Positions 18,138 through 25,082 of a DNA stretch of 64,000 nt are shown here, piece after piece. Made by a program: the position numbers and the translations under genes. The notes beneath the pieces were generated by a model. That model ran no database searches. It was not told the origin of the DNA and was given only the letters and a program-made list of their open reading frames with translations. The DNA comes from an uncultured Candidatus Neoarthromitus sp. (lineage in GTDB: Bacteria; Bacillota; Clostridia; Clostridiales; Clostridiaceae), in the NCBI GenBank assembly GCA_937890765.1, contig CALADQ010000010.1:1-64000 (forward strand), written 5' to 3'. Position 1 is the first letter of the stretch. The number at the start of each line of letters is the position of its first letter.

Positions 18138-19010
18138 ATGTCAACAATTAGAAAAGCTATAATTCCAGTTGCAGGTTTTGGAACGAGATTTTTGCCAGTT
18201 ACTAAATCATTGCCTAAAGAAATGATTCCGATTATTGATAAGCCAACTATACAATATATAATTGAAGAAGCTGTTGAATCTGGAATAACTGATATTTTAT
18301 TAGTTACTAGTAAGTATAAAAAATCTATTGAAGATTATTTTGATAATTTTAGCGAACTTGAAAATTTGTTGGAGAAATCTAAAAATTATAAAATGCTTGA
18401 AGCTATAAAAAATATTTCGAATATGGCTAACATTACTTTTATTAGGCAAAAAGAACAAAAAGGTTTAGGTCATGCTATATATCAAGGAAAAACTTTTGTA
18501 GGTGATGAACCTTTTTGTGTTTTGTTAGGCGATGATATTGTTTACAATGAAAATAAACCTTGTTTAAAGCAACTTATGGATGTTTATGATGAAAATGGCG
18601 GTACTGTACTTGGAGTTCAAGAAGTTGATAAGAAAGATGTTTCTAAATATGGAATAGTTAGTGGAAGAAAATTTTCTGATAGACTTTATGAGGTTAATAA
18701 TTTAATTGAAAAACCATCCATAGATGAAGCTCCAACTAACGTTGCTATTTTAGGGAGATATGTTATAAGCCCAACTATTTTTAATCATTTGGAAAATGCT
18801 ACTCCAGGAAAAAATGGAGAAATACAAATAACCGATTCAATATGCAAATTAACTTTAAATGAAGTGGTAAACGCTTTTATATTCGAAGGAATAAGATATG
18901 ATATTGGAGATAAGATAGGATATTTAAAAGCCACAATAGATTATGCTTTAAGAGATAATAAGATGAAGGTTATACTTGAGGATTATTTAAGAAATATAAA
19001 TAGGGGATAA
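18138..19010 (+). CDS. galU: UTP-glucose-1-phosphate uridylyltransferase
   Basis: A 290-residue GalU/GtaB-type enzyme making UDP-glucose. All main motifs are seen: IPVAGFGTRFLPVTKSLPKEMIPIIDKP, QKEQKGLGHAIYQGK, LLGDDI and IEKPS. UDP-glucose feeds glucosyl, galactosyl and glucuronyl additions to wall polymers. GGAG precedes the ATG by about eight bases. The following amidohydrolase-like gene starts four bases after the stop, so they share a transcript. Confidence 0.93.
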   Translation: MSTIRKAIIPVAGFGTRFLPVTKSLPKEMIPIIDKPTIQYIIEEAVESGITDILLVTSKYKKSIEDYFDNFSELENLLEKSKNYKMLEAIKNISNMANITFIRQKEQKGLGHAIYQGKTFVGDEPFCVLLGDDIVYNENKPCLKQLMDVYDENGGTVLGVQEVDKKDVSKYGIVSGRKFSDRLYEVNNLIEKPSIDEAPTNVAILGRYVISPTIFNHLENATPGKNGEIQITDSICKLTLNEVVNAFIFEGIRYDIGDKIGYLKATIDYALRDNKMKVILEDYLRNINRG

Positions 19011-19014
19011 AATA

Positions 19015-19608
19015 ATGTTTTGTTTTAAAATTATAGATTCGTATAAATTGAATTATGATAAAAGTGTTTTAATAGTAATTGATATGATAAAAGGATTTAC
19101 TGAAGTTGGAAATTTAAGTTGTTCTTCCATAAAAAAAATTGCGAAGGATATAAGAAATGAATGCGATAAATTTTCAAATTTAGTTGCTATAAATGATAGT
19201 CATGATAAAAAAGATTGTGAGTTTAATTTATATCCTGAGCATTGTTTGGAAGGGAGTTATGAAAGTGAATTTTGCGATGAGCTTTTGGATGTTGAGTTTA
19301 CGCATATAATTAATAAAAATTCTACAAATGGATTTTTTGCTTCAAAATTTTTTGAAGTGTTTGAAGAATATATAAATAATGATTTTAATTTTGTGGTTTC
19401 TGGTTGCTGTACTGATATATGTATACTTCAATTTTGTTTAACTTTTAAAGGTTATTTAAATTCGATAAATAAAAATTTAGAAATATTTATTCCGATTAAT
19501 TTAATTGAAACTTATGAGCGTGAAAAAGATTATAAAGAGAAAGTTGTTAATGCTTCTATGTATTTAATGAGTAATATGGGGATAAAGCTTGTAAAAAGCC
19601 TTATATAA
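19015..19608 (+). CDS. Isochorismatase/nicotinamidase-family cysteine hydrolase
   Basis: A 197-residue hydrolase. The catalytic triad of the family is present: Asp23 in LIVIDMIKGF, Lys101 in NKNSTNGFFASKF and Cys136 in SGCCTDICI. INDSHDKKDCEFNLYPEHCLEGSYES matches the metal-site region of nicotinamidases (D-x-H ... H-C). So a PncA-type nicotinamidase, which feeds NAD salvage, is the most likely function. It starts four bases after galU, an unusual partner, so the linkage may just be operon packing. Confidence 0.75.
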   Translation: MFCFKIIDSYKLNYDKSVLIVIDMIKGFTEVGNLSCSSIKKIAKDIRNECDKFSNLVAINDSHDKKDCEFNLYPEHCLEGSYESEFCDELLDVEFTHIINKNSTNGFFASKFFEVFEEYINNDFNFVVSGCCTDICILQFCLTFKGYLNSINKNLEIFIPINLIETYEREKDYKEKVVNASMYLMSNMGIKLVKSLI

Positions 19609-19714
19609 TTTATTGATAATATTCTTAAAAATTTTAAAAACTTTGAATAAATTTCCTGAATTTAGAAATAATCCAACTAAAAGGATTTATTTATAATTAG
19701 GAGGAATTTCTAAA

Positions 19715-20062
19715 TTGAATAAGATATTGTTAGTTGGAAGGCTAGTTAAAGATCCTGAACAGAAAATTATTGAGGAGTCGCAAAAATCTTTGACAAAAAT
19801 AATCATTGCTGTAAATAGAGATTATAAAGAGCCTGATGGAGAAAGAAAAGCTGACTTCATACCTGTTTCTTTTTGGGGAAAGAAAGGTGATATAATTCTT
19901 AAACATCTTCATAAGGGAGATTTAATAAGTGTTGGTGGAAGACTTAGAATGGGATCTTATGTAGATAAGGATGGAAATAAAAAATATATAAGCGATGTTG
20001 TGGCAGAAGATTTTAGATTTGTAAGAAATCAACTTAAAATGTCAGAGGTAAAGGTACAATAG
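19715..20062 (+). CDS. ssb: Single-stranded DNA-binding protein, short form
   Basis: A 115-residue OB-fold protein with the SSB start MNKILLVGRLVKDPE, then FIPVSFWGKKGDIILKHLHKGDLISVGGRL. It ends at ...MSEVKVQ, so it lacks the linker and acidic DDxIPF tip that recruits repair proteins in housekeeping SSBs. It is therefore probably a secondary SSB, with a full-length copy elsewhere. The start is TTG at 19715 after AGGAGG; the spacing of about ten bases is long. Two terminators follow. Confidence 0.85.
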   Translation: MNKILLVGRLVKDPEQKIIEESQKSLTKIIIAVNRDYKEPDGERKADFIPVSFWGKKGDIILKHLHKGDLISVGGRLRMGSYVDKDGNKKYISDVVAEDFRFVRNQLKMSEVKVQ

Positions 20063-20077
20063 TTAAAATATTTTATT

Positions 20078-20120
20078 AAGATGAACTTTTAAATTAAAAT
20101 TTATAAGTTCATCTTTTTTA
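20078..20120 (+). terminator. Terminator after ssb
   Basis: AAGATGAACTT (20078-20088) pairs with AAGTTCATCTT (20105-20115), followed by a T run. Confidence 0.75.
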
Positions 20121-20122
20121 TG

Positions 20123-20157
20123 AAAAATACCGTCAAAAATTTTTGACGGTATTTTTT
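20123..20157. terminator. Bidirectional terminator for the flavodiiron gene
   Basis: AAATACCGTCAAAA (20125-20138) pairs with TTTTGACGGTATTT (20141-20154), with T runs on both strands. It lies just past the stop of the minus-strand flavodiiron gene. Confidence 0.8.
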
Positions 20158-21429
20158 CTAAGACAAAGTATTAACTTGAGTAAAATGATTTAAAGCTTCG
20201 GCATCTTCGTCTTGTAATTTTCCAATTGAAATTAAAACTTTTTCTCTAAAGGCGCGCCCAAATTCGTAAGCTTCATCAAGCTCTTTTTCTGATGGTTTAA
20301 AATTTATTTTAAGTGAAGGAGTTAACAAATTCATTTTAAGTTCTCTAAGTCTTGATTCTGTATTTGGAACACCTTCTCCACTCCATCCGTATGAACCAAA
20401 AGCTCCAGCGACTTTTCCGCCATGTACAATAGGATTTAAGTTTGTTAAAAGATCTCTTATAGGCTCGAGCATGTCGGAGTTTATTGTAGGAGTACCAAAC
20501 AATATACCATCAGCATTTGAAATCTCATTTAAAATTTCGTTTTTGTCAAATTTTATTACATCGTACATTTTAATTTCCACATCGCCATCTTTACTTATAG
20601 CTTGAGAAATTTTTTGAGCTAAGTTAGCAGTATATCCATAAGCAGAAACGTAACATATAACCACCTTTGGAATTTCGTTTTTAACAGGAGGTGTGCTCCA
20701 ATCTTTGTATAAAGATATAACTTTTTCAATATCTTTTCTTAAAACAGGTCCATGCCCAGGGCAAATGTAATTTATTTTCAAATCTTTTATTTTTTCAATT
20801 GCTTTTAAAACATAAGGTTTAAATGGTCCGAATATACAATCGTAATAATATTTTAGTGCATCCATATAATCTTCTTTATTTTCGACAAGATCATCGAAAA
20901 TATTATTTGTCGAATAATGTGCTCCGAAAGAATCGCAAGTTATAAGAGTATTTATCTCTTTAACATAAGTGTAAATTGTGTCTGGCCAATGTAAAAATGG
21001 AGCGGAAATAAATTTAAGCGTTTTATCTCCTAATGACAATTCAGATTTGTCTGAAACTTTAATATGTTTAAAGTTTTTATTAGTAACTTTTTCTAAATAT
21101 TTTATAGCTACAGGTGATGCTACAATGGTTATGTTTGGACAAAGCTCTATAATTTTTTCAACAGAACCAGCGTGGTCAGGTTCTGTATGACTAACTATGA
21201 GATAATCTATTTTGCTAAAATCTATATTAGCATCTTTAAGTCTATCGATATATTGATCGAAGAATTCGTATTTGACTGTTTCAAATAGTGCGATTTTTTC
21301 GCTTCCACTAACAACGTACGAATTGTAAGTGGTTCCATAAGGAGTGTGCATTATAATGTCAAATACTCTAAGTTCAGGGTCAAGAGCTCCAACCCATAAA
21401 AGGTCCTCTTGGATTTTATAACTTCTCAT
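20158..21429 (-). CDS. Flavodiiron protein (FprA-type oxygen/NO reductase)
   Basis: A 423-residue cytoplasmic A-type flavoprotein. The N-terminal metallo-beta-lactamase-like half carries the diiron ligands (HTEPDHAGSVEKI and later H and D residues in APFLHWPDT and CDSFGAH). The C-terminal half is a flavodoxin domain for FMN (ICYVSAYGYTANLAQKI, FGTPTIN, FGSYGWSGEG). It reduces O2 to water, or NO to N2O, and protects anaerobes from traces of either. No rubredoxin domain is fused. I use the ATG at 21429, which follows AAAGGA; the frame opens two codons earlier at a TTG. It is monocistronic. Confidence 0.92.
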   Translation of the reverse strand: MRSYKIQEDLLWVGALDPELRVFDIIMHTPYGTTYNSYVVSGSEKIALFETVKYEFFDQYIDRLKDANIDFSKIDYLIVSHTEPDHAGSVEKIIELCPNITIVASPVAIKYLEKVTNKNFKHIKVSDKSELSLGDKTLKFISAPFLHWPDTIYTYVKEINTLITCDSFGAHYSTNNIFDDLVENKEDYMDALKYYYDCIFGPFKPYVLKAIEKIKDLKINYICPGHGPVLRKDIEKVISLYKDWSTPPVKNEIPKVVICYVSAYGYTANLAQKISQAISKDGDVEIKMYDVIKFDKNEILNEISNADGILFGTPTINSDMLEPIRDLLTNLNPIVHGGKVAGAFGSYGWSGEGVPNTESRLRELKMNLLTPSLKINFKPSEKELDEAYEFGRAFREKVLISIGKLQDEDAEALNHFTQVNTLS

Positions 21430-21697
21430 AAACAAATCCTTTCCAATTTAGAAAATAAATTTATATTAAATTATAGACTATACCTTATATTATAAGTTTT
21501 AAATAATATTTTAGTCAAAATATTATTTTTTAATAAGTTTAGCTTGAATAAAATATTTGAAAAATAATAGAAATAAATGTCGGAAAAAAATATATATATT
21601 TGATTAAAATTTCTGAAATAATGACAAAATTGAAAAAAAAAATATGTTAGAATTTCATATATGTTATGTTATATTTAGATTGTAGGAAGGTATTATT

Positions 21698-22051
21698 ATG
21701 AAAGTAATAGAGGTATTAAAGGGAAGAGAATATAGTTTAAATGAAATAATTGAATATTACTACAAAATAATTGAAAATAATGTTTCAATTGAGATGGCTG
21801 GTTTTTTTGATTTTAATTTGGTTTATGGTATACAGATAGATAAAATTATAATAGATAAAAAGGGAAATCAAAAAATTGAAAGTGAGAAAATTGATGTTAT
21901 TAGTGGTAATCTTAATTTAGTTAGAGAATTTTGCAATGTTCTTCATAAAAATTTAGTATCTCCTGTGCATTTATTCGATGTGTTAGAAGATAATATAGGT
22001 AAAATTTTTAGAATTGATTCAAAGATTAAATTTATAGAGAATGTGATGTAA
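21698..22051 (+). CDS. DUF6514-like protein of unknown function
   Basis: A 117-residue soluble protein. The arrangement YYYKI...YGIQIDK..., then ISGNLNLVREFCNVLHKNLVSPVHLFDVLEDNIG, resembles the small clostridial DUF6514 family. The function is unknown. AGGAAGG precedes the ATG. It lies 13 bases ahead of the acpS start and probably shares its transcript. The family name is from memory of the pattern, not a search. Confidence 0.6.
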   Translation: MKVIEVLKGREYSLNEIIEYYYKIIENNVSIEMAGFFDFNLVYGIQIDKIIIDKKGNQKIESEKIDVISGNLNLVREFCNVLHKNLVSPVHLFDVLEDNIGKIFRIDSKIKFIENVM

Positions 22052-22064
22052 GAGGTGGTAAGTT

Positions 22065-22436
22065 ATTATAGTTGGGGTTGGTTGCGATATTCTGTATATA
22101 AATAGAGTTCGTAGACTTATTAATTATGAAAAATTTTTAGAAAAGCATTTCACTTCTTTTGAAGTAGAGATGTTTAATTCCTGTTTGAGCGAAAAAATTT
22201 ATATTAAAAAGATAGCTTCTAATCTTTGTGTTAAGGAAGCTTTTTTTAAGTCTATTTCCAATAAAATTAAATCATTTCGTTTTAAAGATGTTGAAGTTTT
22301 GAGAGATTTGCAAGGAAAGCCTTATATAAATTTGTATAATAATCTTGAAGAGCTTAAAGATTTTAATAAATTTCATGTAACAATATCGAATGAAATAGAT
22401 ATTGTTACTTCTTTTGTGGTAGTGGAAAGTATTTAA
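22065..22436 (+). CDS. acpS: Holo-[acyl-carrier-protein] synthase, apparent AUU start
   Basis: A full-length AcpS (123 residues) appears only if translation starts at ATT 22065, giving M-IVGVGCDILYINRVRRLI, the normal family start with the metal-binding Asp. The next in-frame ATG (22170) would remove the first 35 residues and this Asp. AGGTGG (22053-22058) is ideally spaced six bases before ATT, and a stop codon at 22059 rules out an upstream start. Downstream, VKEAFFKSI, LRDLQGKPYINL and FHVTISNEIDIVTSFVVVE complete the fold. The enzyme puts the phosphopantetheine arm on acyl carrier protein. An AUU start is rare (known from infC) and usually lowers expression or makes it IF3-dependent. Confidence 0.82.
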   Translation: MIVGVGCDILYINRVRRLINYEKFLEKHFTSFEVEMFNSCLSEKIYIKKIASNLCVKEAFFKSISNKIKSFRFKDVEVLRDLQGKPYINLYNNLEELKDFNKFHVTISNEIDIVTSFVVVESI

Positions 22437-22510
22437 TAATATTTAAATGTAATAATAATAAAAAAATAAGAATAAATATTTCTTGTAATATTTTAAAAGG
22501 AGTATTTGTT

Positions 22511-23122
22511 TTGAGAAAGATTATTTTGTTTTTTATTTGTTTTTTATTTTTTATTACTTCTTGTGAAAGGTTTGTTAAAATAGAAAATTCTGAACAGGCT
22601 TTTGATTATATAAAGTCACTGAAGAATTATATATCTGATGTTAAAATCACTTTTAAAAATGATAGAGGAGAGGGGAGTTTTTATTTAAAACAGTATAGTA
22701 ATGTTGACTCTATTTATAGGATGGATTTAGAAGGGGATAGGAGTTACATATACAAAGATGACAAGATTCACGTCAAGGATATAAAAAATACTACTGAATA
22801 TTCAGTTGATGAAAAGTTTGATGAAGTTTATAAATATTGTTTTTTAAATGAATATATTAAACTTATTTATTCAATGGATGAGGTTATTTATTTTAAAGAG
22901 AGTATTTATGAAGGTGAAAATGAAAAAGTAATTTATGGAGCTAGAGTTAATATTCCAACTAACAATTTAAATATTAAATATGCCATTTTGTACTTAGATG
23001 GTGAAAAGCATATTCCTATAAAGCTAGAAATATTTGATAGTAAAAACAACGAAAGAGTTTTGATAGAATACATAACTTTCGAAATTCTCCAAGAAATTGA
23101 TAATAATGTATTTAATCATTAA
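22511..23122 (+). CDS. GerS-like/LolA-fold lipoprotein
   Basis: A 203-residue lipoprotein. The N-terminus is a signal peptide with a lipobox-like FITSC (Cys near 18). The rest has beta-rich segments such as VKITFKNDRGEGSFYLKQY and YRMDLEGDRSYIYKDDKIHVKD, like the LolA-type sheet of clostridial outer-membrane-lipoprotein-like proteins. In Clostridioides difficile the GerS lipoprotein needed for spore germination is encoded directly before alr2, and the same order is seen here. So a germination or spore-coat role is plausible but inferred. The start is TTG at 22511 after AAGGAG. Confidence 0.65.
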   Translation: MRKIILFFICFLFFITSCERFVKIENSEQAFDYIKSLKNYISDVKITFKNDRGEGSFYLKQYSNVDSIYRMDLEGDRSYIYKDDKIHVKDIKNTTEYSVDEKFDEVYKYCFLNEYIKLIYSMDEVIYFKESIYEGENEKVIYGARVNIPTNNLNIKYAILYLDGEKHIPIKLEIFDSKNNERVLIEYITFEILQEIDNNVFNH

Positions 23123-23135
23123 GGGGTGGGAAAAA

Positions 23136-24254
23136 ATGAAATTACGTAGAACTGTTTACGCGGAAATTTATTTAGATAATTTGGTTAACAATTTAAACTA
23201 TATAAGAGAAATTAGTAAAAATAAAAATATAATAGGTGTTGTTAAAGACAATGCTTATGGACATGGAATTGTACATATTGGTAAAAAGCTATGTGAGAAT
23301 AATGTTTCAATGTTGGCAGTTTCTAATATAGAAGAAGCAATTAAACTTAGAGAATCGAATATTAAAATTCCCATACTAATAATGGGAGTTACTAATTTAA
23401 ATTGTGTTGATGAACTTGTAAATTATGGCTTTACTCAGACTATAACTAGTTTTGAGTATGCCATTTTATTATCTGAAAGATTGAAAAAAATATCAAAAGT
23501 ATTAAAGGTTCATATAAAAATCGACACAGGAATGGGAAGAGTGGGATTATTTGCAAGTGATGAAAATTACGAAATTGTAAATAATATATTTAGAAATCCT
23601 TTTTTTGATGTTGAGGGAATATACTCTCACTTTTCTGATGCAGATAATGAAGATAAGGCTTATACAGTGTATCAGTACAAATTATTTTCTTCCTTTTGTA
23701 ATAATCTGGAGAAACTTAAACTAAATATAAAATATAAACACATAAGTGCAAGTTCTGGTATTTTAAATTTCGATAAAGATGTTTTAAATTGTTCTAGACC
23801 AGGATTGCTATTGTATGGGTATATGCAAAATTTAGGCAAAAAACATACTCAATTTAAGCCGGTTATGAATTTAAAGGCTCAAATTGTACACATAAAAAAA
23901 ATACATAAAGGCGAATCGATTGGATATGGAAGAACTTATATATCAGACAGTGAAAGAGTTATAGCTACAGTTAATTTAGGTTACGGAGATGGATTTCCAA
24001 GATACTTATCAAATAAAGGAAAAGTTATATTAAAAGGAAGTTATGCTAATATAGTTGGAAATATTTGTATGGACCAATTTATGATAGATATTACCCACAT
24101 TAGAGAAGTAAAACTTTTTGATGAAGTTTTGGTAATAGGTAATCAAGGAATGTTAAGTATTTATCCTTCTGATATAGCTGAAATAGGTAATACCATATGT
24201 TATGAAGTTTTGTGTGGCATTAGAGAAAGAGTTTCTAGAATTTATATTGACTAA
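23136..24254 (+). CDS. alr: Alanine racemase
   Basis: A 372-residue fold-type III PLP enzyme that converts L- to D-alanine for peptidoglycan. The PLP lysine is K37 in GVVKDNAYGHG (usually VVKANAYGHG). The second catalytic Tyr lies in the ESIGYGRTYI segment, and GICMDQFMIDIT-like residues (NICMDQFMIDIT) follow. I start at ATG 23136 after AAGGGGTGG; the frame extends upstream, but that overlaps the lipoprotein gene. The gene is 13 bases after the GerS-like gene. The order alr then mazEF is common in Firmicutes. Confidence 0.93.
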   Translation: MKLRRTVYAEIYLDNLVNNLNYIREISKNKNIIGVVKDNAYGHGIVHIGKKLCENNVSMLAVSNIEEAIKLRESNIKIPILIMGVTNLNCVDELVNYGFTQTITSFEYAILLSERLKKISKVLKVHIKIDTGMGRVGLFASDENYEIVNNIFRNPFFDVEGIYSHFSDADNEDKAYTVYQYKLFSSFCNNLEKLKLNIKYKHISASSGILNFDKDVLNCSRPGLLLYGYMQNLGKKHTQFKPVMNLKAQIVHIKKIHKGESIGYGRTYISDSERVIATVNLGYGDGFPRYLSNKGKVILKGSYANIVGNICMDQFMIDITHIREVKLFDEVLVIGNQGMLSIYPSDIAEIGNTICYEVLCGIRERVSRIYID

Positions 24255-24288
24255 ATTTAAAGTTATATAAGTAAATGACTTTTCTAAG

Positions 24289-24317
24289 TTGTAAATTTAT
24301 AATGGATGTTATATAAT
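24289..24317 (+). promoter_or_regulatory. Sigma-A-type promoter for the mazEF-type pair
   Basis: TTGTAA (24289-24294) and TATAAT (24312-24317) are separated by exactly 17 bases. They sit 57 bases ahead of the antitoxin start. Confidence 0.6.
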
Positions 24318-24328
24318 TTAAGAAGTGC

Positions 24329-24353
24329 ATAATTAAATTATAAATTTAATTAT
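24329..24353. promoter_or_regulatory. 25-base perfect palindrome, probable operator
   Basis: ATAATTAAATT and AATTTAATTAT flank a three-base centre. The palindrome lies between the promoter and the ribosome site of the antitoxin gene, where a toxin-antitoxin autorepressor would bind. AT-rich chance is possible, but eleven perfect pairs in each arm is more than expected. Confidence 0.5.
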
Positions 24354-24374
24354 ATTTATGGGGGTACTTCTGAA

Positions 24375-24677
24375 GTGAATAGGTCATTTTGTGGGATTTT
24401 AAAGTCATCATTCTCTAAGCCACAAATTTTAAAACTTAGATTAATTCAAAAAGGTAGCATAAATTTAAGAAACATCATATTAATATTTATTAGAAGAAAT
24501 AAATGGGAAACTATAGGAAGAGAATATAAAGCTATGGGAAAATTAAATATGGAATTTTCTGAATTTGGATTTTTCTCGTTTTTTGAAGAGTTAGTTAAAT
24601 ATGAGATAAGGCTTTCGGAGAGTGATATTTTAAATGACTACGATGGTAGTGAAAAGAGGGGACGTATTCTATGCTGA
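24375..24677 (+). CDS. Putative antitoxin of a MazEF/EndoAI-EndoA type module
   Basis: A 100-residue basic protein directly before the mazF-type toxin gene. The segment [37 protein letters not shown] aligns in pattern with the second helix and toxin-binding tail of clostridial ribbon-helix-helix antitoxins, and the acidic tail [17 protein letters not shown] is similar too. The N-terminal strand is unlike the usual MISLP and may be diverged. The start is GTG at 24375 after GGGGGT. The end overlaps the toxin gene by 44 bases, which couples their translation. Confidence 0.55.
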   Translation: MNRSFCGILKSSFSKPQILKLRLIQKGSINLRNIILIFIRRNKWETIGREYKAMGKLNMEFSEFGFFSFFEELVKYEIRLSESDILNDYDGSEKRGRILC

Positions 24678-24996
24678 TTTGAGTCCTGTTATAGGGTCTG
24701 AGCAAGGAGGAATAAGGCCTGTTATTATAATTCAAAATGATATTGGAAACAAGTATAGCCCAACAGTTATAGTTGGAGCTATAACGTCTCAAATTAATAA
24801 AGCTAAATTACCTACTCATGTTGAAATTTCTTCAGAGGAGTATGGTTTGAATAAAGATTCTGTTGTTCTTCTTGAGCAAGTTAGAACTTTAGATAAGAAA
24901 AGGCTTAAAGAAAAAATAGGGCACATGACCAAAAGTGATATGAAAAAAGTTGATAAGGCATTATTAGTTAGTTTAGGACTTGTTAATTTTTCTTAG
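24634..24996 (+). CDS. ndoA: EndoA/MazF-family mRNA interferase toxin
   Basis: A 120-residue PemK/MazF-type ribonuclease. [48 protein letters not shown] is nearly the Bacillus EndoA consensus, with the conserved Arg and Thr of the active site (GGIRPV and AITSQ). It cleaves single-stranded mRNA at short motifs, UACAU in Bacillus. Two ATG codons are possible (24634 and 24643); the family usually starts MVVKRGD, favouring 24643, but the GGAG site fits 24634 better. It sits downstream of alr, as in Bacillus. Confidence 0.92.
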   Translation: MTTMVVKRGDVFYADLSPVIGSEQGGIRPVIIIQNDIGNKYSPTVIVGAITSQINKAKLPTHVEISSEEYGLNKDSVVLLEQVRTLDKKRLKEKIGHMTKSDMKKVDKALLVSLGLVNFS

Positions 24997-25040
24997 CATT
25001 AAATAATTTTTGGTAAGTACAATTATATTATAATTATTTG

Positions 25041-25069
25041 ATGGCATTTTTATAGTGCCATTATTTTTT
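25041..25069 (+). terminator. Terminator after the mazF-type gene
   Basis: ATGGCA (25041-25046) pairs with TGCCAT (25056-25061), followed by TATTTTTT. It ends right at the ribosome site of the GH89 gene. Confidence 0.7.
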
Positions 25070-25082
25070 GGAGATTAATGTT

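Noticed and set aside
24595..24792. Minus-strand frame over the mazF start
   Set aside because: It is a shadow of the antitoxin and toxin genes, with no ribosome site and no recognisable protein.
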